64,000 bases of DNA from Forficula auricularia (taxonomy: Eukaryota; Arthropoda; Insecta; Dermaptera; Forficulidae): contig JALMQS010000030.1 of the NCBI GenBank assembly GCA_024734495.1, forward strand, positions 8,984,191 through 9,048,190, read 5' to 3'. A program made the translations under genes and the position numbers. How positions within the stretch are numbered: position 1 is the stretch's first letter; every line of letters starts with the position of its first letter. The notes beneath the pieces were generated by a model that ran no database searches, had not been told where the DNA came from, and saw nothing but the letters and a program-made list of their open reading frames with translations. Shown here in pieces: positions 22,020 through 34,557 of this stretch.

Positions 22020-22370
22020 TGTTTGTGTCCACCCAACATTTTTATCCTGGCTCCACCACTGGCATCGAGTGGCGCGTTTGGCTGACCTGTGGCGACTAAA
22101 CAATCTAGGGGCTACAGTGCTACTTTCCGGAGTTCTCATAACCGCGATAAATATTATTGTGTAAGATTTAGCCATATTTTAATGGAGAAACATATTTTAC
22201 TTAATTTAATCCAGTTTTCTCGCAATTTTACACTGTTTGCGGTAAAAAAGTACGTGATATTTGCCGAGACCCAGGGGGTTCTTCATGTCAGATTGGGTGT
22301 GATTCGGCATGACCCCCCCACCCCCCCCTAAACGCCTCACGTAATTAAGGGACGCCCCTAATGACCTCAA
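22020..22370. other. Unclassified repeat-like block with C-run
   Basis: A less AT-rich block with the phrase CTGGCTCCACCACTGGCA and a C-rich end near 22312-22329. The plus frame at 22089-22331 is not recognisable. Could be a non-coding transposon end. Confidence 0.3.
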
Positions 22371-22489
22371 CATCATTGTATACAGGAAGAAATGTCCCCT
22401 TTCATTTTAAAATTCGCGTGTTTCGTTTTCTTTTAATGCTGAGAGACGGGATAAAACGCTGTATTCATATACCATCATTGAGTACACAG

Positions 22490-22750
22490 ACCTAAGACTG
22501 GTTTGACACAACCACCTGTCTCCACTAGTCTCTGTCCCATGCCAGTTCTTTGACCTCTCTAATCCCCAATTATTTGGTCGAAATATTCTAATCTGGGCCC
22601 TGCCCCCTTTTCTTCCGCACCTTCCCCTTCAAGATGTCCCTAAACAATCCCCCGTTTCTTAGTGTGTGCCCCATCATATGACCTCTTCTCTTCCTCAGAC
22701 TCTTGCACAAAGTTCTTATTTCTTTCATTTTTTCATGAAATTCTTCATTT
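22490..22750 (-). pseudogene. RTE-type LINE C-terminal fragment
   Basis: The minus strand reads LRKRRGHMMGHTLRNGGLFR, then DILKGKVRKKRGQG and, after frame shifts, a tail with AWDRD. This is the RRRxxxxGHxLRHxGL..xxLEGKxxGKxxRGRPR...RxxAxDRxxWR block that closes many arthropod RTE-like reverse transcriptases, the part immediately downstream of the region at 62690-63125. It is disrupted and fragmentary. Confidence 0.7.
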
Positions 22751-24890
22751 GTATATATATATATAGGTATATGTAATAAAATATATTAAAATATTAAAAA
22801 TTTATATTATTCATGATTTCTTCTATTTATCTTTATAAGTAATTAATCTTGCTCTCATTTGAAAATTCAATATTTATGTTAGTTGATGCGACACTCGCGA
22901 GATGTCTCCTTCCTACTAGTATTTCCCATAAATAAAATAAATATAGTATATGATATTTGATATAGATATTACTGGATATAATCAGATGAGTTTCTTTTGC
23001 AAGAATTTATTAAGCTTATTGCTGTAAATCAACCTTTTTACTTGGGCAGTATATTTATAACAAAAAATATTTTCTTTAAATTATTGTTTTTTAATCATTT
23101 AATTCAAAAGAAGTATTTAAAATTTTCCACTATATATTACAATTGAAGTTAAGTTTAATCCTTTTGCAAGTGTTTTTCCCATAAAGAAATATAATTTATG
23201 AGCCTATATTAAAGAAGATTAATGAACTGGGTTATCTCGAGAGCTCTTGCAATTAGTTAAGCCACTTTAACCCGTTATAAATAGCTCTTCGAAATAGTCT
23301 CTAAATATCGGAGGGCGAGATGGGAAAACAATACAATCATTGGAATCCAATGGAAGCAGTTGGCTCCGGGGCAAACAATAGTACCTAAGTAGGTATATTG
23401 ACCACTTAAGCGTTAATATATTTATCTTCAATTAAATATGGCTGGAGGTTAACTTTGATTTGGAATGAAAATATGATGTACATATATATATCTATCTATC
23501 CATCAATTCTGTCATAGCTATTAAAACTAGCAAATTGAAATTTTCCAGGTAGAAAGAATTTAATAAATTTCTAATTGTCATCATCATAAAAAATCTTGTG
23601 AGTGCACTACACGACTTTCGCTTAAACTTCTCGTTCTTTGAAATCATCCTACCAATATTTTTCCCTTTCAAATTAGTGCACCGTAAACCTAATAATAAAT
23701 CTCCTCAGTGTTTCATTAGAAATAAAAAATACATATCACAGAATCTAAGAAACTTGCTTGGCATAGAAATAAAAAAACAACACCATCTAAATAGTTTTTG
23801 AGAAAAAAACCCCAACTTGAAGTTATTTGTTCTGATGCTGAGACTGTAAATTTATTTGTAAATATGTACATATTATATCTTATCTTTGTAAGAGGCGACC
23901 TGCACCTCGGAGGCCTAATAAACAAAATAGTTAGCTTGTGATAAAGGGGCACAAGTGTTGTGTCGATTTGAACCAAAAGCTTACTAAATGGTTGCTGGCT
24001 TTCTTTAGCTTAAGTTTCAAATTTCGATGCTCTGTGACTTACTCATACAGAGTTATAGAAGTTCACATATACACAGACATACTCTCATACTAACATCGCT
24101 TATTAAATTTTCTGGTGATATTTGAGCCGTTTATTTTGAAAGTGGCCTAAGTTCAATTTTGAAAAAAAATGAATTAATGTCAGTTTCAGTCAGACTTAGA
24201 TGTCTTCTTTTCATATTTAAAATATTTATTTCAGTCAATAGAGTACAATAACCTCATAAATTCGTCATAATAAAAGTATCGAAATATATATAAAATATAT
24301 GTATTTATAAAAATATAAATACAAATATCTCGAAATAACAAACAATGGCTCATTTGGCTCTGACGCCCACATAAACCCGTTTTATTTTCCTAAACTCAGT
24401 TTCATTAAATTAAAGGCATCGAATACTACCAGTTGACCGAGTGAAATTAACTTGTAGCGTTTTGGATATAGAATACTTCGAAAATTGAACCTCCAGAAAG
24501 TGAATGCAAGCTTGCATAAGTGAGAGTAAATATATTAGGCTCTTCCGAGAAAATGTAATTTGTGATTAAAAAATCCTTGCCTAACATATCTATTTTGTTT
24601 CCAATAAATACATCTTTTAAAATCATATTGACAGGTAGTCTTGTAATTGTTTTTTAACGCCCCACAGTCGAGCGCTATGAGCTTGGAATGTCGCCATGCA
24701 TGGTGTTCTTCTGTTTTACACTCCAATTTTATAACATTGATTTAAAAATTTGTGAAAATTTCTGAAAGTAGTTTAATGTAAGTATGACGAAAATCATTTA
24801 TATAAAATAATTAGCTTGGATGTCTGATGAAAAAAAAAATAGTTTCGCGTACTTAATTGCTTTGGATTCTTTTAAAAAATTCTAGTAAAC
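22750..24890. other. AT-rich spacer
   Basis: No recognisable gene or element. Short frames at 23598-23976 and 24535-24726 lack any family signature. Confidence 0.4.
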
Positions 24891-24894
24891 ATAC

Positions 24895-25135
24895 TTGTAT
24901 TAAAGCAATTTGAGACGCAAAAATTAAATAATGTAATCAATAAATTCTTATGTTAATTCTATATATTTAGAAAATTATTTAATTATTTTTTTTAAAAGGA
25001 AAAATGTGTGAATTGAGCATCGGACGGGATATTTTTCCATTTCAAAAAATAATTAAATAATTTTCTAAATATGTAGAATTAACATAAGAAATTATTGATT
25101 GCATTATTTAACTTTCGCGGCTCAAATTGCTTTAA
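24895..25135. repeat. Foldback element, arms about 105 bp
   Basis: TTAAAGCAATTTGAGACGC at the left returns inverted as GCGGCTCAAATTGCTTTAA at the right. The arms pair through AGAATTAACATAAG and AAAATAATTAAATAATTTTC and enclose a loop of about 45 bp (around 24998-25042). The TTAA ends may hint at a TTAA target, but no duplication is clear. Confidence 0.7.
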
Positions 25136-25139
25136 GAAA

Positions 25140-27380
25140 AAATTAAAACTAACGTTTAAAAGTTAATTTGTCTAAAATACTCGTATTATCTAGTAATAAT
25201 TTTTATTTTGACGCCTGAATCATTTGCTATGAACCTATAAAGAATTAGGTGGCTAGCCAAGTTCGAACTTGTCTAATTTATTTTCTTTATGTTATTTGAA
25301 AATAAACACTTCATTTTATCAATTGTTTCTGATTGAAGAGAAACTGGCTCATTTAATTGGTTATTCATCAGTTTGATATAACTTCAAGAAACATCTTGAG
25401 GGTAATCGATAAGTCAGACAACTACCTAGTCTATTACAATATCGGAATAATTTGCCTCAAGATGCTTTCATATATGAAGAGGAATTAGTATTCTATTGAG
25501 CATTCTGGAACCGAATTTGAATAATAAGCCATTAATCCGGGCTGGCTATCAGAAATAGGCAGGAAATTAGAGCAGACACACGGCCGGTCTTCACAAAGGT
25601 TCATTCATTGGGTGGCTGATACCTTTATTCAAGCAAACAGATAATTAGGTAAATAACAAGGAGCATTCAAATACATTTATGAAGAATTATATTTATTCAT
25701 CATATAATATATCATTAATTAATTCGCTTTAGTCTTTAAAATTTTATATCACATTTTATATACACATATTATATCAAAGAGTAATTAGATATTATCAGCA
25801 GCTGCTAGGCGCTTGGCAACAATGAAGAGTAAACATATTCTTATGGGGAGAAAATTTGATGAGATATAACTGTCTGTCACTATAAGGTGTGAATTTGCAT
25901 TGAATTCCCCCAATAATATTAATTCTAAATATTTTAAATAAATGCCACTCCTAAGTGATTTCCGTCAATTTTAATTATATTTTTGCCTTAAATTACTGGA
26001 ATTGATGAAAATTTGAATTGTCATCGCAAATACATATATATTTACAAAATTTCAAAAAAATCAGCTTTGAAGAAGTAGATTAAGGATTCCTAATGTGTAA
26101 AAAATGTACATTTGACGTTGGGTGAGAAACCAAATTCGAGTAAATAATACGCTTTGACTTAAATAATATCTTCGGAGAATTAAAATTTAAAGGTATATTA
26201 ATTAAAATATATACTATATATATTGCAATGTACTTCTGCTCCTAATAAGTATTTACTTATATAATATTATAGGTGTCAGGAAGTAGGTATTCAATGTTTT
26301 AACTCTTAGGGTAGATCTAATTTTTCCCCTGACAAAATAAAAATTATTAAAAGCAACATATAGATGAGAACTCTTAGATCAATATTAAGGATCATCAAAG
26401 ACATGAACAATGAATGTCAATTCAGAATATCAGAAATTGTACAAAAAATAACCAGAAAGAGCATGACCAAATTAGGACCAACATGACCAAACCTGAGATT
26501 GATAAAAATAGATAGCTATTGCAGATCCCAAATCATTAACTTCTTCAAGGAGGCAATGCGAAACGTGGCTGAAATTCAAGGTTAATTGAATTCAAACTTA
26601 AAATTTCTGGCCAATTAATTCGCGTGATGATCCATTCAAAAAATTATAGTCTAAATATATCTCTTCATGGGGTATCAATATTCTTTCCCTCTTGGGCTAT
26701 CTATGAAAGAGGAAAGCCACCATATTGACAAAATATGAGTCATCCTGAGTGAGTGCTCTACTAACCTTGGCTAACATCTACATCTAATTAGAACTTAAGC
26801 GAAAATAATCAAGACATGTCCAATTCAAAAAGAAATTATTTATTTTCATATATATGTTTGTAGACAAGTGAAAATATTAAGATGGGTTATTTTATTTAAA
26901 TTCGAGTTTTCTATGGTCACTATTTGCAAGTGTTTTTGGTACTAGAGACGATACTTTTCAAAAACGGCACTTAAAACTTGAATGGAGTATGAGATGTTAA
27001 AGCAAGGTGTTGGCTAAAATCGTGTCATATCTTTAGGACCCTGAGATTTAAAGAATCAAGGGTCAGATAACTGAAAATTTAATTTCAGAAACATAATAAA
27101 TAATTTTTAGGTTTATATATTTTATTTCTAGGACTTTATTTAAGATCGATCTTTAGTTCAAATTAAGAAAATACACCTATCTACCACTTGATCTATGATT
27201 AATTAAGAAGACCTGTACTTGTTAAATTAATTCTAGAAATGAAGGCTAGTGATTCTGAATTAGTAGGAAAACAGTTTCAGTTTCAAAAAATTTTCAAAGA
27301 CATGATTCTGTTGACTTCGATTGAATGCTCCCTCTGAAATGTCCAGTAGATTGATAATAAAAAATGTTTATCGTAAGTTA
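25140..27380. other. AT-rich spacer
   Basis: No gene seen. Around 26540-26575 a segment with TTCTTCAAGGAGGC and GCGAAACGTGG faintly recalls the hammerhead-like motif but lacks the CUGA core. Confidence 0.35.
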
Positions 27381-27506
27381 GAAAAATTTAAGAATTGGTT
27401 AAACTACTAGGTACGTTTCACATAAATAAAACAAATATATTTGAATGAGACAATAAAAGAGTGTGTCTTCTGCTGATATTATAAATTTTTAATTTATTTA
27501 TAACGA

Positions 27507-27543
27507 GACTATAGTTTCGAGAGCTTTGCCCTCTTCATCAGTC
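27507..27543 (-). ncRNA. Hammerhead-like motif, family A, left arm
   Basis: CTGATGA core, one A, stem II GAGGGC/GCTCTC (one G-U pair) with AAA loop, GAAAC, UAUA loop, GUC. Stem I could reach about nine pairs with one bulge (TTGTAAT-G-GA against TC-GTTATAA). It is the best-supported candidate for folding in the window. Confidence 0.65.
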
Positions 27544-27618
27544 CATTACAATTGATTCACAGGAATTAATGTTACATACATACATACATACATTAATTCC
27601 CGTGAATCAATTGTAATA

Positions 27619-27654
27619 GACTGATGAAGAGGGCAAAGCTTCGAAACTAGACTC
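27619..27654 (+). ncRNA. Hammerhead-like motif, family A, right arm, degenerate
   Basis: The plus-strand mirror of the left-arm motif keeps CTGATGA and GAAAC but has lost one base of stem II and the UAUA loop with GUC is altered to TAGAC. Probably inactive. Confidence 0.45.
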
Positions 27655-27798
27655 ATTATAAATAAATTAAAAATTTATAATTCCAGCAGAAGACACTGCT
27701 TTATTGTCTCCTTCAATTTATAAAAATTCTGCTACTCTCGGCAAAAAGAAACTTTCAATTTAATTCAAACATATTTTTATGAGTAACTTCTAGTATCT

Positions 27799-27830
27799 CC
27801 TGAAGATGGGTTGATAACCCGAAATATATG
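27799..27830 (+). ncRNA. Hammerhead-like motif, family B
   Basis: CCTGAAGA, one extra base, GGGTTGATAACCC as a short stem II hairpin, then GAAATATATGG. Core intact at CUGANGA and GAAA; stem III minimal. Support is moderate because stem II is short. Confidence 0.45.
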
Positions 27831-27959
27831 GTATATCGAGATAAAACGCAGAAAATATATTTGTTTTATTTATGTGAACTACCTAGTAGTTTAATCAACA
27901 CTTCTTTAAAATGTTTCACCTAGAACCGATACTAAGTTTTTTAAAAATTATAGAAATAT

Positions 27960-29373
27960 GTTTCAAGTTTTTATAGAAAAAACTTTAACAATAAGCCCGT
28001 TAAAGGACAAATTACCAATTGTGTATTTAGGATTTTCATTTTGCGGGTGAAGAGAACGAGATAAATCCATCTGCATATAAATATATTTATATATCACACC
28101 GGAATATTTACTTAGGAGGAATGCTCATTTTCCAGCGTACTCTTCTAAATACGCCTCTGAATTAACGTATTCAAATGGTTATTTATTCTATAAATTAAAT
28201 TAAATATATATATATATATATTTCTGGAAGTCCTTATATATAGAGAGGGAGAAAGATTTTTGATGTGAAAACATGCTATGCATAATATAGAGGAAAATTT
28301 TATGACTTGCAACAAAAATACTTTACTGAAGTGATTTAAAGAAACATGGGATAAAACTGCACAAACATAACGCTCTAGAACTGTAGCTTATCATTCGAAA
28401 TGCAAGATATCGTGAAATGGACAAAAGATCGCCCACGTTATTGGAATCAACATGTGGATAGAGCCAATGGGGACTAAGTAATCAAAATAGCACGGTATGT
28501 AAGTGCCAGCAGCCAATAGACCGAGGGGCAGTAATTATTTTACTTCATTTACTCTGCTATAAGGCCAAAATGAGGCTTAAAAAAATTAAATTCATAGATA
28601 TTTGTTAATATATATCATTTTTCTTATTAACATGTTTTACTATTTTTTTCACTTCAAAGGAAGCTTAAGTGAAAGTGAAAAAAAGTTAATTCTTAAAACG
28701 GTACTCACTTCATTTCTAGAGTGATAAGCAATTTTACAGTGAATGAACTTAATATATACTAACACTTTAGTTAAGCAAAATACTATTTATCCTTTAACTT
28801 TGCTCTCGAGATAATTCTGCTTTCTCTTATCTACCTAGCCCTATTTCATGGTAGTTCGCATCTGCTCCTTTTCAACAATTTCGAAAGAAGCCCTTTAAAT
28901 AAAATCCTCTTGGTTCCATGTTCTGTTGTTTATATTTCTTTAGCTAGTGAGTGAATGAAAAAGAGCTTTTAGTTTTTCAATATTGATTTTTTCTACAACA
29001 GAAGTAAATAAATAAAAAAAGATAAAGGAAAAAAAGGAAAAGAGAAAGTAGCTTTTTTAACAATTTCTGTTAAAAGATTTTGTAAACTTTTACTTTAGGA
29101 TTAGATTATTTTAGTATCTATTAATACTATATATAGGTAGGCAGTCACTTAACGAAGTCTGATCTAACGAATTCAGTTTCTTCTTATTATTAGTACGGAT
29201 CCTTAAATATTAATTTCTATAGAAGCTATTTGAATACCTACATTAAGTATCAAAGTAAAATTAAAGGAAAAAAATAAAACTTAAATTTTAAAAGGTTTTA
29301 GCTATTATTTATTTTAAGCAGTTCTATATTGGTTGTCCAGCAGGAATGATCAAATACTAATCCAAGCAAAATT
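27960..29373. other. AT-rich spacer
   Basis: No gene or element recognised apart from an (AT)n microsatellite at about 28204-28222. Confidence 0.4.
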
Positions 29374-29586
29374 GCTTTTTTTACTTTATCCAATGCAAAG
29401 CATGGGTAAAGTATTGTAATCGCTCTCGGGGCAAGCGTGGCTTCAAAGAGGTCCTCAGGTAAAGACTACGGAACCCATGGACTCAATTAAAGTCACAAAT
29501 TGTAGTATTTCAAATTAGGTTGAATTTTAGCACGTGACGGTTTTGCCAAAAATTACATGGGGTCTCGTCGAGAGGCCGTGCAGTGA

Positions 29587-31618
29587 TTTTTACTTTATCC
29601 AATGCAAAGCATGGGTAAAGTATTGTAATCGCTCTCGGGGCAAGCGTGGCTTCAAAGGGTCCTCAGGTAAAGACTACGGAACCCATGGACTCAATTAAAG
29701 TCACAAATTGTAGTATTCAATTAGGTTGAATATTAGCACGTGACGGTTTTGCCAAAAATTACATGGGGTCTCTTCGAGAGGCAAAAAAGTGCGATTTTTT
29801 CATTTAGTGCGTGCGGATGGATGTATGGATGGATGTATGTATGGATGGATGTATGTATGTATGTTATCGCTTTTTTGGCCCACGATTTTTTCCACACCGT
29901 TGCACCGATTGAAATGAAATTGAAAACCTACCATTAGTTTAACAAAATGAAGCGCTGATTAGTTTTTGGTACATATCGGCCCACAAACATTAGTACTTTA
30001 TTTCAGTACTTTTTTAGTTTTTTCTAAATATCTTGAAAATGACTTAACCAATTTTGATGAAATTTAATATCCTAATTAAGTACCTCGGGGACCACAAAAA
30101 AGGATAAATAAAGTTTTTAGTAAAATTATAATTTAAAGTACTTTACTCTAGAGTAAGAGAGTACTTTTTTAATTTTTTTAATTCTTTAAAATTTATTCAT
30201 TTGAACCTTTTAATATAGCTCATTTAGCCTTGCTTAAATAAGAATGGATAGGCTTCTCTCTGTGAAATGCTAAAAATTTGGGAGGAAATTTTATAAGTAA
30301 CCATAGCAACTGCGTTGTTTTCTTATCCCTTACCTTTGCAGAAGACATAGAGGAATCGACTTTAAACCAAAAATAGCGATTGATTCTCATCTAATACTTG
30401 AGGAATAACCATTCTATATTGGATTTTTGACGTTTCGGTTTTTATTGGTAACCATTGCTGAAGACTTGGAGGAATCGACTTAAAATCAAAAATAACGATC
30501 GATTCTCATCTAGTACTTGAGGAATAATCATTCTATATTGGATTTTTGACGTTTCGGTTTTTATTAGTAACCATTGCTGAAGACATAGAGAAATCGATTT
30601 TAAACCAAAAATAGCGATTGATTCTCATCTAGTACTTGAGGAATAATCATTCTATATTGGATTTTTGACGTTTCGGTTTTTATTAGTAACCATTGCTGAA
30701 GACATAGAGAAATCGACTTTAAACCAAAAATAGCGATTGATTCTCATCTAGTACTTGAGGAATAATCATTCTATATTGGATTTTTGACGTTTCGGTTTTT
30801 ATTGGTAACCATTGCTGAAGACATAGAGGAATCGACTTAAAATCAAAAATAGCCATCGATTCTCATCTAATACTTGAGGAATAACAATTCTACATTAGGT
30901 TTTTGACGTTTCGATTATTATTGGTAACCATTGCTGAAGACATGGAGGAATCGACTTAAAATCAAAAATAACGATCGATTCTTATCTAATACTAGAGGAA
31001 TAACCTTATTGCATTTCATTTTTGATGTTTTGACTATTAATGGAAACCTCTACTGAAAATGTAGAAGAATCGACTTAAAATCAAAAAGACTAAATTCTTT
31101 TTGGTAAACAACTCAAGCTTGAGTTGTTTGCCATAAAAGAATTTAGTCTTTTTGATTTTAAGTCGAATTTTCTACATTTTCAGTAGAGGTTTCCATTAAT
31201 AGTCAAAACATCAAAAATGGAATTCAATAAGGTTATTCCTCTAGTATTAGATAAGAATCGATCGTTATTTTTGATTTTAAGTCGTTTCCTCCATGTCTTC
31301 AGCAATGGTTACCAATAATAATCGAAACGTCAAAAACCTAATGTAGAATTGTTATTCCTCAAGTATTAGATGAGAATCGATGGCTATTTTTGATTTTAAG
31401 TCGATTCCTCTATGTCTTCAGCAATGGTTACCAATAAAAACCGAAACGTCAAAAATCCAATGTAGGATGGTTATTCCTCGACTCTTAAATGAGAATTATT
31501 TTTGAATTAATTTCAATATGAACTACAAATTGCAAGTGATATCTGATTAATAATAAAGGAACAAACATATTAATATTTCAAATGAATTTGGATAAAGTTT
31601 AGCAACGATCCGTTGCAG
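29587..31618 (+). mobile_element. Inner, full-length Helentron-like (HINE) element
   Basis: Intact from the T-rich 5' end and ACTTTATCCAATGCAAAGCA to TTGGATAAAGT and a perfect six-pair hairpin GCAACG-ATC-CGTTGC (31602-31616). It contains a (GGAT/GTAT)n segment at 29816-29862, 119-bp units from about 30329, a palindrome centre at 31117/31118 and a reversed block to about 31490. It is inserted in the T-run of the outer copy in the same orientation, with no target duplication, which fits T/T insertion described for Helentrons. Confidence 0.7.
30329..31490. repeat. Head-to-head 119-bp minisatellite palindrome, inner HINE
   Basis: Direct units (GGTAACC or AGTAACC at 30447, 30566, and every 119 bp thereafter) run to the perfect centre CAACTCAAGCTTGAGTTG, after which about three units continue in reverse orientation. 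Arms are unequal: about 790 bp left, about 370 bp right. The paired part could extrude or fold as a hairpin of several hundred bases. Confidence 0.85.
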
Positions 31619-32140
31619 TTTATTTCATTTAGTGCGTGCGTATGGATGTATGGATGGATGTATGTATGGATGGATGTTATCGCTTTTTTGGCCCACGATT
31701 TTTTCCACACCGTTGCACCGATTGAAATGAAATTGAAAACCTACCATTAGTTTAACAAAATGAAGCGCTGATTAGTTTTTGGTACATATCGGCCCACAAA
31801 CATTAGTACTTTATTTCAGTACTTTTTTAGTTTTTTCTAAATATCTTGAAAATGACTTAACCAATTTTGATGAAATTTAATATCCTAATTAAGTACCTTG
31901 GGGACCACAAAAAAGGTTAAATAAAGTTTTTAGTAAAATTATATTTTAAAGTACTTTACTCTAGAGTAAGATGGTACTTTTTTTAATTTTTTAAATTCTT
32001 TAAAATTTATTCATTTGAAAGTTTTAATATAGCTCATTTAGCCTTGCTTAAGTAAGAATGGATAGGCTTCTTCTGTGAAATGCTAAAAATTTGGGAGGAA
32101 TTTTTATGAGTAACCATAGCAACTGCGTTGTTTTCTTATC

Positions 32141-33200
32141 CGTTACCTTTGCTGAAGACAGAGAAATCGATTTTAAACCAAAAATAGCGATTGATTCTCA
32201 TCTAGTTCTTGAGGAATAATCATTCTATATTGGATTTTTGACGTTTCGGTTTTTATTAGTAACCATTGCTGAAGACATAGAGAAATCGACTTTAAAACCA
32301 AAAATAGCGATTGATTCTCATCTAGTACTTGAGGAATAATCCATTCTATATTGGATTTTTGACGTTTCGGTTTTTATTAGTAACCATTGCTGAAGACATA
32401 GAGAAATCGACTTTAAACCAAAAATAGCGATTGATTCTCATCTAGTACTTGAGGAATAATCATTCTATATTGGATTTTTGACGTTTCGGTTTTTATTGGT
32501 AACCATTGCTGAAGACATAGAGGAATCGACTTTAAAATCAAAAATAGCGATTGATTCTCATCTAATACTTGAGGAATAACAATTCTACATTAGGTTTTTG
32601 ACGTTTCGATTATTATTGGTAACCATTGCTGAAGACATGGAGGAATCGACTTAAAATCAAAAATAACGATCGATTCTTATCTAATACTAGAGGAATAACC
32701 TTATTGAATTCCATTTTTGATGTTTTGACTATTAATGGAAACCTCTACTGAAAATGTAGAAGAATCGACTTAAAAATCAAAAAGACTAAATTTTTTTATG
32801 GCAAACAACTCAAGCTTGAGTTGTTTACCAAAAAAGAATTTAGTCTTTTTTGATTTTAAGTCGATTCTTCTACATTTTCAGTAGAGGTTTCCATTAATAG
32901 TCAAAACATCAAAAATGGAATGCAATAAGGTTATTCCTCTAGTATTAGATAAGAATTGATCGTTATTTTTGATTTTAAGTCGATTCCTCCATGTCTTCAG
33001 CAATGGTTACCAATAATAATCGAAACGTCAAAAACCTAATGTAGAATTGTTATTCCTCAAGTATTAGATGAGAATCAATCGCTATTTTTGATTTTAAGTC
33101 GATTCCTCTATGTCCTCAGCAATGGTTACCAATAAAAACCGAAACGTCAAAAATCCAATGTAGAATGGTTATTCCTCGACTCTTAAATGAGAATTATTTT
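32141..33200. repeat. Head-to-head 119-bp minisatellite palindrome, outer HINE
   Basis: Same design as in the inner copy, with its centre at 32814/32815 (CAAACAACTCAAG meeting CTTGAGTTGTTT). Direct units left, reversed units right. Confidence 0.85.
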
Positions 33201-33320
33201 TGAATTAATTTCAATATGAACTACAAATTGCAAGTGATATCTGATTAATAATAAAGGAACAAACATATTAATATTTCAAATGAATTTGGATAAAGTTTAG
33301 CAACGATCCGCTGCAGTTTA

Positions 33321-34550
33321 TTTCTTTATAAATTCAAAAAGTTGAAAAACAGTTTGGAATTACTAATTAGGGCTAAAGGTGAAAATTATTTATTTCATGA
33401 CTCGGTAAACTTTCCACGAATTTTAATTATTCCGAAATTTTCTCTAGAGCTAGAAGAAAGTTTATACAAAATTGCGGTTTGTTAATACAAGCTCATGTCC
33501 TACTATAAACTTATTCATAAGCTTTAACCGTTCAATATATTAATAATTAAAAAAAAAACTTAGACAAATTTCTAAATTTGAATAAGCAAAAAAATAAAAA
33601 AATAAATTTGAAATCAGAATAGTTGAAAATAGTTCTTCACCGCAATTCAGACACACATTTTAAACACAACAAGCAAAAACAAAATAAAAACTGAGGAGTT
33701 GAATACTTCATTATGCTTGAAGCCTGTTTCCCAGGCGTACCTGATATTTAGGTTTTATGCTTAATATGTTTGTTGTCCTGGAGTCCAAGCTTAACTTTCC
33801 TAACTGACCGACAACTCGCAGCTTGATGATTAATGTCTTCAGCTAGTTGAGGTGGTCGGATGGGAAGCAGCTGGCTGGGTGGGCTTATGGCAGGGTGGCT
33901 GTTGCCAAGGAGTAGGAACACCTCCAAATATCAAACCCTTCCTTGAAGCTTTTGCATTAATCAACAAGTCACATCGGAAGAGTGAAACAAAAAGAGCAGA
34001 GAAGCCTAACTGACAAAAGAGATTCTACTCATTCGCGAAATGGCTTTTTTGTCTCGGCTTTCATCCCTAACAAATAAATTAATTAATCAAATTAAATTCA
34101 AACGTGATTTTGCACTACTAGCAAAAACAGTAGTAATTATCTTTTTCATATACTTTATACTTATTAGGAAAAAGTCTCTATTTTTTTAGTTTCAACTTAT
34201 TCTAGTGATTAATTTATCAGAAAATGAGAAATTTAATTAAAAGGTGTATTCTACTTTTTGTGTCTAAATGTTCGTTAGACGAAGTGATTTTATCCATTTT
34301 TAATTTTTATGCTTATTCATATCTAGAAATGTTTGAAATATGGACAAAATTTATCATTTTTTTTCAGTTTGTCTTTCCTGAATCCCAGAACCCACGATAA
34401 CATAAGAAAATACGTTCTAGTGTTGAAATATTTAAATATATAACAGTAAGACTTATTAAATTTTGGCTTTCTTACCTTCAGATCTTCTCGTTTGTAGAAC
34501 ATTTGAAAAAATTTAATCATAAGTATGTTTTACTGCTTTTTCCAATCCAA
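33321..34550. other. Spacer, no gene recognised
   Basis: AT-rich, with a less AT-rich section at 33720-33960 in which no frame or family is recognisable. Confidence 0.4.
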
Positions 34551-34557
34551 ATTCCAT

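Larger units (their letters stand above)
27443..27765. mobile_element. Family A Penelope-like palindrome nested in family B
   Basis: Flanked by CAAATATATTT (27432-27442) and CAAACATATTT (27766-27776), an 11-bp duplication with one mismatch. Both arms contain hammerhead-like motifs in opposite orientation, separated by a (CATA)n microsatellite loop at 27573-27594. The right end is the shared CTACTCTCGGCAAAA tail. Confidence 0.65.
27388..27960 (+). mobile_element. Palindromic Penelope-like insert, family B, interrupted by family A
   Basis: Outer arms AAACTACTAGGTACGTTTCA at the left and CTACCTAGTAGTTTAATC at the right are inverted repeats, followed on the right by the family-B tail ATGTTTCACCTAGAACC. 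A family-A element occupies about 27443-27765. The right half retains a family-B hammerhead-like motif at 27799-27830. The outer target duplication is not resolved. Confidence 0.65.
29374..33320 (+). mobile_element. Outer Helentron-like (HINE) element split by a sister copy
   Basis: The 5' part (29374-29586) carries ACTTTATCCAATGCAAAGCA and ends in GTGCAGTGATTTTT. The 3' part resumes at about 31619 with TTTATTTCATTTAGTGCG, which is the sequence that normally follows that T-run inside an uninterrupted copy. It runs through its own 119-bp palindromic array to TTGGATAAAGT and the hairpin GCAACG-ATC-CGCTGC (33300-33314). Without the inner copy it would be about 1.9 kb. No helicase or Rep coding sequence, so non-autonomous. 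Confidence 0.7.

Noticed and set aside
26540..26580. Hammerhead-like string with GCGAAACGTGG
   Set aside because: The CUGANGA half of the core is missing, so a chance or fully decayed match.
30329..33200. Regularly spaced repeats resembling a CRISPR array
   Set aside because: Units of 119 bp are contiguous with no spacers, occur in a eukaryotic mobile element and reverse orientation at a centre.
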